The notes under the pieces are model-generated. The model saw nothing but the letters and a program-made list of their open reading frames with translations. It had not been told where the DNA came from and ran no database searches. Positions 47,676 through 58,827 of a stretch of DNA of 64,000 nt are shown piece by piece (within the stretch, counting starts at the first letter, position 1; each line of letters starts with the position of its first letter). Source of the DNA: Lutjanus erythropterus (lineage: Eukaryota; Chordata; Actinopteri; Lutjaniformes; Lutjanidae); contig CM034606.1 of assembly GCA_020091685.1 (NCBI GenBank), positions 13,067,695-13,131,694 on the forward strand. Direction: 5' to 3'. The position numbers and the translations under genes were made by a program.

Positions 47676-50229
47676 CAATATTTTATTGAAACTGTAGTTT
47701 CAGTGCTAGAGTAAATGTTGTTTTAAGGGCTGATATTAATGTTTTTATACCAAAGCTGATATTTATGCCTTTATTTGTCAATTTATCAATTTTCATATTA
47801 AGAAAGGACAGAATTTTTTTGTGCGACAGGTTTTTCTCTTAAATGTGACCAACCACACCTTCTGAATACTAAGGAGACGTTAATTTGAAAATATTATTTA
47901 CAAGACTCATTTTTAAACTCTTGAATTCCTGTAAAAATATTCAAGGACAGATGCTTTTATGTAGCTGGATGTGATCAGAGATCGGAGAAACCGTTTCATC
48001 AGATGTGGGGAAAAAACAGACTGGATGGCATCCAACAAATTGGTCTAACCCTTGAAAACTGATTTTCCTCTAAATTGCTTTATGATCCAATATCTGAATG
48101 TCATGTGCAGTGGACGAGAGCATTTTCTCAGCAACAATCACTTCATCTGAAGCAGGCTGCAATGACAACTAAACAAAGGCAGGGTGGTACCAAGTTGAAC
48201 TATGATGTATGTCACGCAGGGGGTCTCTGTGCTGCAGTCAGAGGCCGCCTTAAAAGTGAGCTATGTTAACACAAAAGAGCTCTCATCGCATGCTCAGCTG
48301 TACTATAGACGGAGAGAAAGGGCTGTTACGTAACGCCGTTTGACTTCTGCTTTGTCAACAAATGGCAGAGAGGAGAGAAGCTATCCAGCACCGTGCGTGG
48401 ATCCCACCAAATAGCTCCAAACATGGCTCGAAAGGGCCGCTCCAGAGCTGCAGCTTATCCCCCTAATTGAGAAGAGACCCCCACCTTCCCCTCCACCCTC
48501 CCAGCTCTCTTCCATAAACAGCTTCCACGCTGGACAGCAGCCTGGGATTCTACACATTCCTCAACCAAGCTATTTGAAGTTCATTTCAAACAACTGCAGC
48601 ATAAAAGGAAATGTATGTAACTTACACACTGCAGTCATTATAGGCCTCAGAGTGGGATTATGCATTCATGTTGATAATGGATAGAGCTTAAACTGAGTCT
48701 GGATGGATATGGCTTCTTCTACGCCTTTGAATTCTTTGAATGTAATGAAATATCACAGCAACATAGAGACTTAATGAGTTTAAAGTGATCCTGCGGTATC
48801 ACTCTCATATTTGAGGACTTTTTTTTAGGGCATTTGTGACCTTTAGAAATGAAATGTCCTTTTTTTGAGGCAAAAAACAAAAGCACACATCACACCAGCC
48901 AATGAAAGATGTGTCCCTCAGCGCTTAGAGAGGCTCACAGCCTGCCAGTGTGTCCATGAGAAGCCCTGACAGTTATTGGACGTGACCATGGCCAGATCCC
49001 CGGGACAGGGAACACTTGGTTGGCACGTGTGAAGGTCCTGGGGAGGAGTGCAGTTGGCCGCATGGAGCGAACGTCCTGTTACTGATGCTGTGTTAGAGAG
49101 CCAGCCTGCTTATAACGTGCCTGCTAGGCTTTTAGAGCCAGTGTAATAAGAATGTCAGTGAGCTGACAGTTTACCCAGGGTGATACATCTTCACAGCAAG
49201 GGCTCCAGGCTACACTCCAAGAGTGAGAAAGCTTGGATCACAAGCCCCGGAGTGAGGATAAACATTCAACTGAATATTCAAGTAGCCCTGTCGTGACTAC
49301 TCAGGGGGCTCTTACAGAGTTTACTTTTGCAGGCGCAGAGTGAAAAATTTCAAATAAGAAAAGCTCATAAGCAAATAAGGAGATAATCATAACTGGGTTA
49401 AAGTGATACTGAACAAAAATACCAACAAAATGTTTTTGCTCCCATTTTTCATGAATGGAAGTAAAAGATTTTATACTTCTTCAGTGCACACAAAAGGTTG
49501 ATTTCTGTCAAATTTTGTCCACAAATTTGTTAAAATCCATGAGGAAAAATGTCCATCCCATATGCACTGAACTATGGCTATTTCACTTGGGAGTACAGGT
49601 ACCGTTTTTATCCCAGGAGGGCAAAGTCTTGACCTGCCCTACTTTGTCTCAGGATGGCTTACCCTGATATTCTTACCCTAATCCTAATTCTCACACCTAA
49701 ACCTAACCAACCCAACCGATGATGGCAACAAGTACCAGCCACTCAGTGGCAGAGCAGGGCGGGTCATGACTTAAAAAATATGGTATCTGTAGCCCAATAA
49801 AGATCCACAGTTCAGAGCCTAATAACTGTCTTCTTTCAAGACAACACAGCACATTTCAGAGTGGCCTTTTATTGTAACCAGTCCAAGGAACATCTGTGCA
49901 ATTATCATGCTGTTTAATCAGTACCTCTGTGTGCCACACCTGTCAGGTGGATGGATTATCTTGGCAAAAGGAGAAGTGCTCACTAACACAGATTTTAACA
50001 AATCTGTGAACTAAATTTGAGAGAAATAAACCTTTTTTGTGCACAGAAGAAGTCTTAGATCTTTTACTTCAGCTCACGCAAAAGTCTTGCAGTTATATTT
50101 TTGCTGACTGGGAGAAAATCCTTATGACCACAATACAGACCCACATCCAAAATGTGACTAAATCTGCCTTTATTGCTTGAAAAATATTGCCAGTGTAGTG
50201 TCAATACTGAGCAACTTGTGCACATTTGT

Positions 50230-50620
50230 ATCACTATTGAAATGTTCTCCTCTCTGCTACCAAAAAGCAATAAATCATTTTCAGTGTATACAAAATTTAG
50301 CTGTTCACATGCTGACCAGGACCAAAAGGAGTGCACACATCACACATTACACTTGTATTAAAATCATGACATTGGCTACCTGTTAGTTTTAGATGTGGGA
50401 TTTTAAACTTTTTTTTTTTTAATATTTCTTCAAAACCCCTAAATGGTCTCGTTCCCGACTACTTGTCTGATAGTTGGCTCTGGTTTGTTCCTAGGGTTCA
50501 GTCTAAGACCCACGGCGAGGCCGCCTTCAGCCACAAGCCCCCCAGCCTGCAGAACAGCCTGCTGGAGGACCTGTGGGTAACAGAGAGTGTGGATGTTTTT
50601 AAAATAAAAATAGGGCTGGG
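50230..50620 (+). mobile_element. decayed LINE, C-terminal end of ORF2
   Basis: In two frames the plus strand reads QCIQNLAVHMLTRTKRSAHI and, after a broken stretch, NGLVPDYLSD ... VPRVQSKTHGEAAFSHKPPS, LQNSLLEDLW, TESVDVFK. This follows the tail of fish LINE reverse-transcriptase polyproteins (VQNAAARLLT, GLVPxYxSDL, VPR...GxxAFS, PxLWNxLPxxLR, SVDxFK). Frame shifts and stops show it is dead. Opposite strand to sorbs1. Confidence 0.75.
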
Positions 50621-52309
50621 CAATGAAGCTTATAAATAATATCTTGATATTTTTAGGGTATATATACATACCTTAATGTACATATTTTCTCTAAAATAAC
50701 ATACTGTAAATTATCAGACAATGCAAACAGTACCTCATAAAATATGATGCATTGCTGTACATTAAATTATCCAGCAGTGTATAAAATAGTTAAATTAGCA
50801 CAACCATAAACGTCAGACAGCAGTATAAAGCAACATACACATTAATGCAACAATAATATTAATGCAAAAACATGATGTATAGTAAAGTGCTGAGAGTAGG
50901 GGTGGGGGATATGAAAAAATTCAAATATCACAATATTTTTGACCAAATAACTCAATATCGGTATTGTAACAATAATCAGGGCTCAATAATAAGCACCGCC
51001 AACTTGCCAGAGGAAAGTAAAATGCTATGTCGGGATAAATCTGGCAATCTACTTGCCCAGGTGGTAAAAAAAAATTAAAGGTAAAGGTAAAGGCAAACAA
51101 TATAATGGCTAGAACAGTCTGGCATATTCAGAAAATGGCATAATTTTACTGTAATGCAGCCAGAAAAAGGTAACACTTATATTGTATTACAATATTTAAT
51201 CTGTTATCACGATATTGATATAATATTACAAAGGCCAGGATTTTATCTATTTTTGTCTATCTTGACTTGCACTTTGCTGTTATCTTTTCTAATCTCCTCT
51301 TTTTTAAATTGTTTTATTATGTGTTATTGTTTTCATTTAAATGTTGTATTTGTTCATAAGGTTTTATATTAACTTACGCTCTTTTTAGCTCTTTATGCTG
51401 AGCAGCCAGAGGTGCATTTGATGTTTGACTAATACTATATAAATAAAGTCTGATTGATTGATAAATGCCTGGAGATAATATACTGGCATTTAATTTGGGA
51501 ATATGAATAAGAGACACACATGAAGTTCATTTAATGTCATCACTGGATAACGAGCTCAGCTGTGCACAATGGATTCCTCCTGGCTTAGATAATGGGGCGT
51601 TCTGCACATTAGGTGAGCTGCAATGACAATCCAAATCATTGTCTGAGAGTGTGCCGAAAGTGTTTCCTCATCTCTCTGCTGGATGTTTTGACTCCGACGT
51701 AGATTGGAAGCTCTGAGCGTGTTCCCTAATATAACTCTCCGCGGGCCTGTGTGACAGGACTACTTGATAATTGAGTCATAGGATATGGCGGCTAAACGTG
51801 AATATAAACAGCCATGTGATAATCCAGCAATTTTAAGTGCTATGAAGGTATCCTCGTGTGAAATGAGCGTGCAGCAGGACTCCAGCGGGTCCCCATCATC
51901 ATCTGTCTATTTCTGGAATGCCGGCCCAGTCTGACTCTGTCCCATCACACCCAGACACAAACACAACAGGCAGCTCCATCAATAACAGCCTGGCTTCATA
52001 GGTGGCAGCACAGATATCAGATTTTCATTACTGTTTATTATATTTCGTAGTGAGTGATGTATAACCATGCGTCAGTGTCACTTGATAATTCTGGTTTGGG
52101 TTTGTGTGATGATGAGTAAGAAAGAACACATGCTGCTGGGTCTTATTAAAATATCTGCCAACAACTGCCGTGATGCTGTTGTTTTCCATCAGTTGCTGAC
52201 ATGTAACACAGGAGAGGAGGGTGGAGGTGTGGCGTTGGTGTTGGTGGAGAGGAGTGCTGCTTAAATCCATCACTAACGCATAAATTGTCTTTTCACTGCC
52301 TTGTTTACA

Positions 52310-52460
52310 TGCGTCCATGATCGGGCGGGGGGGCTTCTTTGTGCCACGGACCTTGAAAAGGCAAAGCATAACACTTCACTCCACCGTCCACTTCAGCCAA
52401 TGGCAGCAGATGGAGAAAGCGGACAAGGGGGCGGGAGAGGAGGGGGTTGCTAAGCGACCT
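52310..52460 (-). promoter_or_regulatory. candidate internal sorbs1 promoter (CCAAT, GC box, X-box-like)
   Basis: An island richer in C+G than its flanks, with GTTGCTAAGCGAC (52448-52460, RFX X-box-like), a GC box (GGGGGCGGGAG, about 52428) and an inverted CCAAT box (about 52396). Read on the minus strand these precede a short stretch ending ATGGACGCAT|gtaaac. That donor phase would fit the acceptors at 41005 or 40540. Alternative first exons are usual in this family. Not proven. Confidence 0.3.
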
Positions 52461-54919
52461 GTTGTAACATTAATGGAGTGAAAACAGAAACCTGGTGTCT
52501 GGCTGAAACATCCGGCCTGATCCAAAGCAATCCGTTATTCACAGTGAAGACGAGGCTGTTTTCTACAAACATCGTCACTTCAGAGGTTTTTGTCTATGTC
52601 ATGCTAATATCCAGCTTCACTAAGATGTTGGCATGTATCAGTTCTGACTAATAAATAAAGGTGATTTTCCAAAACAAACGTGAACAAAGAGAGGAATATA
52701 TTAGATTTTTCGGCCATTTTCCTTTTGAACTTTGCACGACATTCAGAACAGCTTGCAATAAAGGCAAATCATTAGTTTCCACTCATTCTGAACACACAGG
52801 TACAGTAGGCCTTTGTAAAATCAATAAGTAATATCCTCTCATGTGTAAATGACAGATAAAAGACACATGCAAGCAAATTCTAATGACACTTAAACCGTGT
52901 GCAGGCCTAATCAGTAATCAGACTTACGATACCGCTCGAAAAAATGGAGATTATTAGCAGGATTACAATTTTAAAATTGATTTGAAGATGAAGAACGACA
53001 CACTACCATGTGCAGTGTGCTCGTATTACTTCACACTACATCACTTCAAGAGTCTCACAGCACCACTCTGGTCTCGAGTGAAGCCATAGCTACAGTTACC
53101 AATTCATTACCCTGCCCTCTAGAGAAAACACGTTTCACTAGGTGGAAATGTTGCCATTATTTTGTCTTCAAATCAGAAAAGAGGAACAACATCACAGTAC
53201 AGTGACAGTCCTGCCTTCCAGCTGTAGAAATTCCATCATCATCCAAGAACTCGACACCTAATTTAAATAAACATTTACACGCAAGGCCAACCGCTAACGT
53301 TAGCTACACAGACAACTGCTGACGTTAGCTACACACATATCCAGTTAGCTAACTAAGATTTTCAGTTGTCAACTACTTTGGGTCATATAGTTTAGTTAGT
53401 TAATTACAAATTACATATTCATAGTATTCTCATGATGTATTTGCCAGATGATATGTTTTCTCAGGCTAGACAGTTGAATGATGCTGGAGTGACAGCGGGA
53501 AGCAGCGGTGAACACTGATGTCCATCCGATATTTCACAGTAGATATCACCCAACCCTAACACTTGCTCTTTTATTTAAATCACCTGAGGTTTGCAACCAA
53601 GTTGTCTCGCACTCAGCGTTTTCCTGATTCCACCTCAACAACTGCTCTGACACATCCTCAGGCTTCCTAAGTAATGACTGATCTGCAAACACACTGAGTG
53701 CTACACTTTTCTCAGTGTCAGCTTGGTTGTACTTCGGTGTAACAACATGAGATTTCCAGACTCGGATGGTGATCATTTCCTGTGATGCAGCTTGTATGTA
53801 GTTGAACATCTTTCTGAAATAAAGTTTTTGTTTGACAAAAAAAATATTTTGAATAATGAAATAGCTTGTAGTTTGGTAAACTACAGTTTCAAAGTAACTG
53901 CCCTCCACTGCCTGTGTGGAAATTTAACTTGAGAAAACACACTCTGACTAATTCACATTTTCTAATATTCAGTGTCAGACTTCCAAACCAAATGGAGATC
54001 ATCTTGGAAAAACAAGAGTGGGTGACTTGGAGGCCAGCTGGCTCTGGCAAATCTTTGAAATTCAGTTTTGAGATTCGTGTTTCCAAGGGTTGCTCCTCTC
54101 AAATCTAGGGTAACTGTGTAACACGACTCTGAACAAGCTTCATAAAATATTAACCGCTGTGCTGGGTTCGTACCAACAGGTCCCATCCTTACCCCACAGG
54201 TTATCATTCCTGTTTGTCAAGCTCAAAAGACTTAAATGCAACTCTTAGACCTTGATTTAGTGTGTCTGCAAAAAAGCAAAAACTAAATGTTACTGGATTA
54301 TGAAAGCAAGAACCAAACGTCACATTCTGTTTGAGTATTCTTTTGTACAGAAGCACTTTGCACCCTGAAATCCCGTTGAGGCATATTACAACACGTGAAT
54401 GATTCAGAGAGGAAATCCTCCTTAAAAACCCCAAATTACAGTCAAATCTTTAGCCTTAATTCCCCTAGTTTGCACTGAGGCTACTTAATTTAAAATAATC
54501 TTAAATTAACAACTGCAGAAGGAAGAAAAATGCTCTTTCAGATGGTTCATATTTGGCTTTAATTGCACAACAATTTGTGCAAAAGGTCAGAGTGGTTTGG
54601 CTGCTCTTTGAGTGACTGAATGAACAAATGGCTCACGGCTGAGCTGCTGGCTACCAAACATATGACTGACGTTTCTCCTCCATTTACACACGCAAACTCA
54701 CCACCACCTCCGTGTAAACATCTACAACTCTCCTGCTCACTTGTTGTCAAACAGGAGTCTGCTTCACAACTACAACTGAGTCAAAAGTCCTGTGACCCTG
54801 AAACAAACCGCCCTCAAGTAGTAGCTGTGACCAGAGTGGACACAAACTGTACACAAATATTGTTTCACTTAGTGAAAAAACACTTATATAACAATATCAA
54901 TAACTCTTTGAGGCTTGGT

Positions 54920-54935
54920 CACACACACACACACA
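54920..54935. repeat. short (CA)n microsatellite
   Basis: Eight CA units in the long 5' intron. Confidence 0.85.
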
Positions 54936-55607
54936 AAGTCCTTTAACATGCTGGAAGCTAATGGAGGTCCTGTTCTTTCTGAGTAAACACTGTGTAGATA
55001 AAGTATCTCTGTTGAATGTGATAAGACAAGCAGAGGAGAGTGTGATATTCTGAAATGTGCCGTCGTCTGCATAACAAAACACTGACACACGTATGTTGGA
55101 GAAAATCTGCTTTGCCCCTGTCCTCGAAGCAGTTTGATTAATTATTTGTGTCGGGGGTTAATATTTTATCGAGCTTGTTTCGCGTCATGTTACTCAGATC
55201 CCTTGGAGTAAAGACGAAATCATTCCTGTAGTAAAATCATGAATGAACACACAGGCAGGGACAAATACAGCTGACAAGTTTCAGGGGAGCACGACAGCGG
55301 AGCAACTAATTTTGCAGAGCGAGATGATTCATTTTCTTTTTCTCCCGGGATTAAATGGCGTCCATAAAATGTAGTGCACTTAATGTGGAAGCCGAGCTCG
55401 CACAGCAAGGCTGCTGAATTCAGAAATATGTTGAAGGGAAGTGTTAGGATGTAAAAACCTCTGGAATTTAAGGGATTTTTATTGCAGGGTTTTAAGCTTT
55501 GAACAATGTTTACCTGCAGAAGCAATTTGATCAGTGCCTGTCTGTGTTTCTTAAATCCACATTTCACATAACTGTGTAGAATTTCCTCTTCTCGTCCCCA
55601 TTTTCTC

Positions 55608-55893
55608 CTCAACTAATGATAATTTTCATCAAAGATTAATCTGCCCGTCATTTTCTTGATTAATCAATTAGCTGCATAAAATGCCAGAAAATGGTGAAAA
55701 AAGCCAAGTATGGTGTCCTCAAATGTCTTGTTTTGTCCATAACTAAAAGATATTCAGTTTACTGTCATAGAAAGACCAAAGACAGCAGAAAATATTCACA
55801 TTTAAGAAGCTGAAATCAGAGAATTTGGACATGTGATTAATTTGATAGTTGACAGCCAATCAGTTAATCAACTAATTGTTGTAGCTCTATCTG
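55608..55893 (+). repeat. dispersed fish repeat, copy C
   Basis: Opposite orientation to copies A and B: attaatcaattagctgcataaaatgccagaaaatggtgaaaa..tcctcaaatgtcttgttttgtcc..gatattcagtttactgtca..gaaaatattcacatttaag..gctgaaatcagagaat...gttgtagctct. Confidence 0.65.
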
Positions 55894-57057
55894 TTAAGTA
55901 CCTTGGGAAATGTCAAAAGCCACCTAAAACAAGATGTGATTATTTGTTCATACATATCTATATACTCTAAGTCCGCACTTATGCTGTCAGGCAGTTGTTC
56001 GTGTCACATGCAGTTCACTATGAGGCTTCAGACAGACCTGTTTGTCAGACTAGAACATCAAGTTCAACATTCAGAACCACTGTGTCAATAACTGACGCTA
56101 TTACTACTGTGCAGTTACACAACACAGCTGCTCAGTTAGTCATGCTCACAAAGACGCTGCTGGAATAAGAAGTGGAATATAATAAACTGTACTAAAATAT
56201 TACTCAAAAATAACTTTGCAACCTGTTTCATTACTATTTGAGAATGCAGCTCTGGGAATCTTCTTGAACTGTGTGAAACAGCTGCTAATGCAACTCGAAC
56301 TACACTGAATTCCTCAGTGCAATCACCTTTAAAATATCCAGTCAAAAATGGCAAAAACCTGCAGTGTAACGTGACAACATTGTGATGAAAATGACAGTGA
56401 AATACGATCCAATAATAAACTATTCCTTACACGTCAATGCCGCATAATATGCATTCCATTAAGTGCATGGTTCTGATGTCACAGCCTTATTGTATGCATG
56501 TGGAGTAGCCTGTAGTCTGCTCCCTATGACTCACAATGACAACAGCTAATAAGCCTCACTGCTACCTGCCAACTCAAAGGAACATCCACACTAGACAGGA
56601 TTAATTAGCCTTTTTTAAAAAAAATGATACCAGGCAGAATTCAGCGTGGCGTAAAGTTGGAGCGCATGCAATTCCCAGACCTGAGTATTTGGGTTGTCTC
56701 TTGGGCATTCAGCCTCAGAGTGCGGCACCCATGGCGGGTCGCATTTCCACTGTATGGATCTATCTGTACTGCAGTAACTGTCCCACAGCCAGAGCGCCTA
56801 TCTGCTGAGAGGCAAAATCAAAATTGACTGACTCATAGAAGCACTTATGTTTGAGAAAGTCTGCTGAATCCACCCTTGGTGATGGAGTGATAAATAAGAA
56901 ATACAGTAACATTAAGTCAGCTGTTATGGTGCCAGTGTAAAAAGAAAAAAGATTTGAGATGTGCATGGAATAATAATAATAAAAAAATGTCTAGAGTAAA
57001 TTAAAGAGCCTCAGCAGCAGACACATGCAGCAGAGACCAGAGCAGGAACATGCTTAC

Positions 57058-57230
57058 CTCTGTGTGATGGTAATCCAGTGTGAGGCTGGCTGCTGCAGAC
57101 ACACTTCACTGAGCTGTGTGCGCCGACGGCTGCTCTCCACCAGCGTCCTGTCAGCGCTTCACACTCACCGGCCCCAGCTGCGTCAAAGCCGCCGCACAGC
57201 ACCACCAACCGAGCACCGGGGGCTGAGCCA
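57058..57230 (-). other. sorbs1: candidate 5' non-coding first exon and promoter of sorbs1
   Basis: A CpG-rich island on the minus strand, unlike the AT-rich flanks, ends in a good donor (ACAGAG|gtaagc, intron starting at 57057). It has no ATG near the donor, as expected of a 5' UTR exon. It lies about 1.5 kb downstream of the last exon of the upstream same-strand gene, where a promoter would be expected. A second possible donor (GCCG|gtgagt) lies further upstream within it. The upper boundary is arbitrary; no TATA box is visible. Assignment to sorbs1 is inference. Confidence 0.4.
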
Positions 57231-58709
57231 CCGACCCTTCACAATAAAAGCCTGGACTCAGTCACTTCATAATGACACTGAAACAAAGCATGCATGTGTA
57301 TGTAGACCAGTATTTACTAGGTTTAATTGGCAGAATGTGGCAGAAATGGGATATTGATAGGTATGTCATTTGTGTGTAATTACCTGAAAATAAGATGTTG
57401 TCAATGTTTTTGTTACCTGAGGATGAGTTCTTTAAAACTAAAAAAAAGGAGCAGGTTCTTTTCCACAAGGCTGTCATATTGAACCACCAAGTTTCTGCAG
57501 TAGGCAGTACAGACCTTTCATTCAGAAATCATCTAAGTTTTTTATCTTAACTGGTCTAATTCTTTTTTGTTGCACATACTGCCTAGAGTTATAAATCACA
57601 ATTTCTATACATGCTTGTAATTGTCTTACTACAGATGGAATATATTCTTTCCCACTGTGATGTTGTGTGTTTATCAGTAAAGATTTTATTTTGAAAGGTT
57701 TGACCAGAACTGCTAGCTGACTACAGTCTCTTGCACTTTGTACATGTGTCTCTCCTCCCAGAACTTCAGATGGGGACCATTTTGGCAGTCAGGGCTCATT
57801 AATATTCATAACAGTGAAGTCATGTGTAATTTGATTAAACTGTTGCATGCTTAATGAGATCAAATGAACTTGGAAACGGTTTTTATACATCTGGGAAAAA
57901 TGTCAGTGGATCCCACCTTTAAAGGATGAACAGAGAATATAGAGCACCACCAAGTGACCAAACCTCATATTACACAAGAAACAGATCACTGCTGGTTGTA
58001 AAGGAGCCAGTTAAAAAAAAGACACATTAAAAGTGTATAATAGGAACACATTGTTTCTACTTCATGACGAAATTAAGAAGTTAAAAGTCTGATTTACAAA
58101 AATATTACTGTCTAAAGGTTACTCAAAGTTTAGGAAAGATATTATAGAAATATCACAGCCAAACTAAAAGTCTTTAACATTATAATGCTGACATTTGACA
58201 TAAAATAACAACAAAATTAAACATTAGCATACTTAATACCATATCATGATTAAGATTTCAAATAAAATGTTTCCTCTATTTCAACACATTATACAGAAAT
58301 ACTGTAAATCTATAATATGTTTTATTAGGAATACTTTACAATCATCATAGTGAAATGTTTAAATGTTCAACAGTTTTTGGAGGTGAAAAATACCACACAA
58401 GTTTTTACAGTAAACACAACACGACATACAGTGAACACTGGATAACAGAGACTCACTCATCCACACACAGATACACACAAAGGCAATAAAATATTAGGGG
58501 AACTGAATCACTCGTTCAGAACACCGATACACAATGGTACAGCAATAAAAGCAAAAAAACAAACACGATAAAAAAAACTGTCTCTTTGCGTGGATTAATC
58601 TTGTTAAATCCTGATGGTTGTTTACAGCAGAACTCACTGTCTTTCCAGCTCCTCCTTACATTAAAAATAACCCATAACTTCAAAGACCAAGCCCAGCAAC
58701 AGCAGACGA
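57231..58709 (-). other. intergenic interval between upstream gene and sorbs1
   Basis: Probable 3' UTR of the upstream gene (58318-58709) and then AT-rich sequence. No exon or repeat recognised. Confidence 0.45.
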
Positions 58710-58827
58710 TCACCGCAGACGGCGAGGTATAGGAGGTGCTGCGTCTGTGTGTCTCTGACTGGGTCTCTGAGGAAGTGCTCGAGTCGGGCAGGATATGTAG
58801 CGCTCATGCAGCATCTTCTCTGGCACC
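58710..58827 (-). CDS. candidate last exon of unidentified upstream gene
   Basis: After acceptor tcccgtag the phase-2 frame reads R-VPEKMLHERYISCPTRAL, PQRPSQRHTDAAPPIPRRLR and stops at TGA (58710-58712). The proline-rich, basic character (PPIPRR) continues that of the previous exon. A possible donor (CTGCG|gtgatc) two bases before the TGA means it could instead be internal. Minus-strand AATAAA is present near 58318-58324, fitting a 3' UTR of about 0.4 kb. Confidence 0.45.

Larger units (their letters stand above)
41848..57057 (-). other. 15-kb 5' intron of sorbs1
   Basis: Holds dispersed repeats (44728-45055, 46878-47235, 47430-47675, 55608-55893), a LINE tail, and the candidate internal promoter at 52310-52460. 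Unique-looking stretches (43380-44300, 48300-49330, 51540-52000) could be regulatory. I could not find an exon with a convincing start codon. Confidence 0.5.

Noticed and set aside
53546-53908. 120-codon minus-strand frame
   Set aside because: No splice sites or similarity; the neighbourhood (aacgttagct, acccaaccctaac) looks like repeat.
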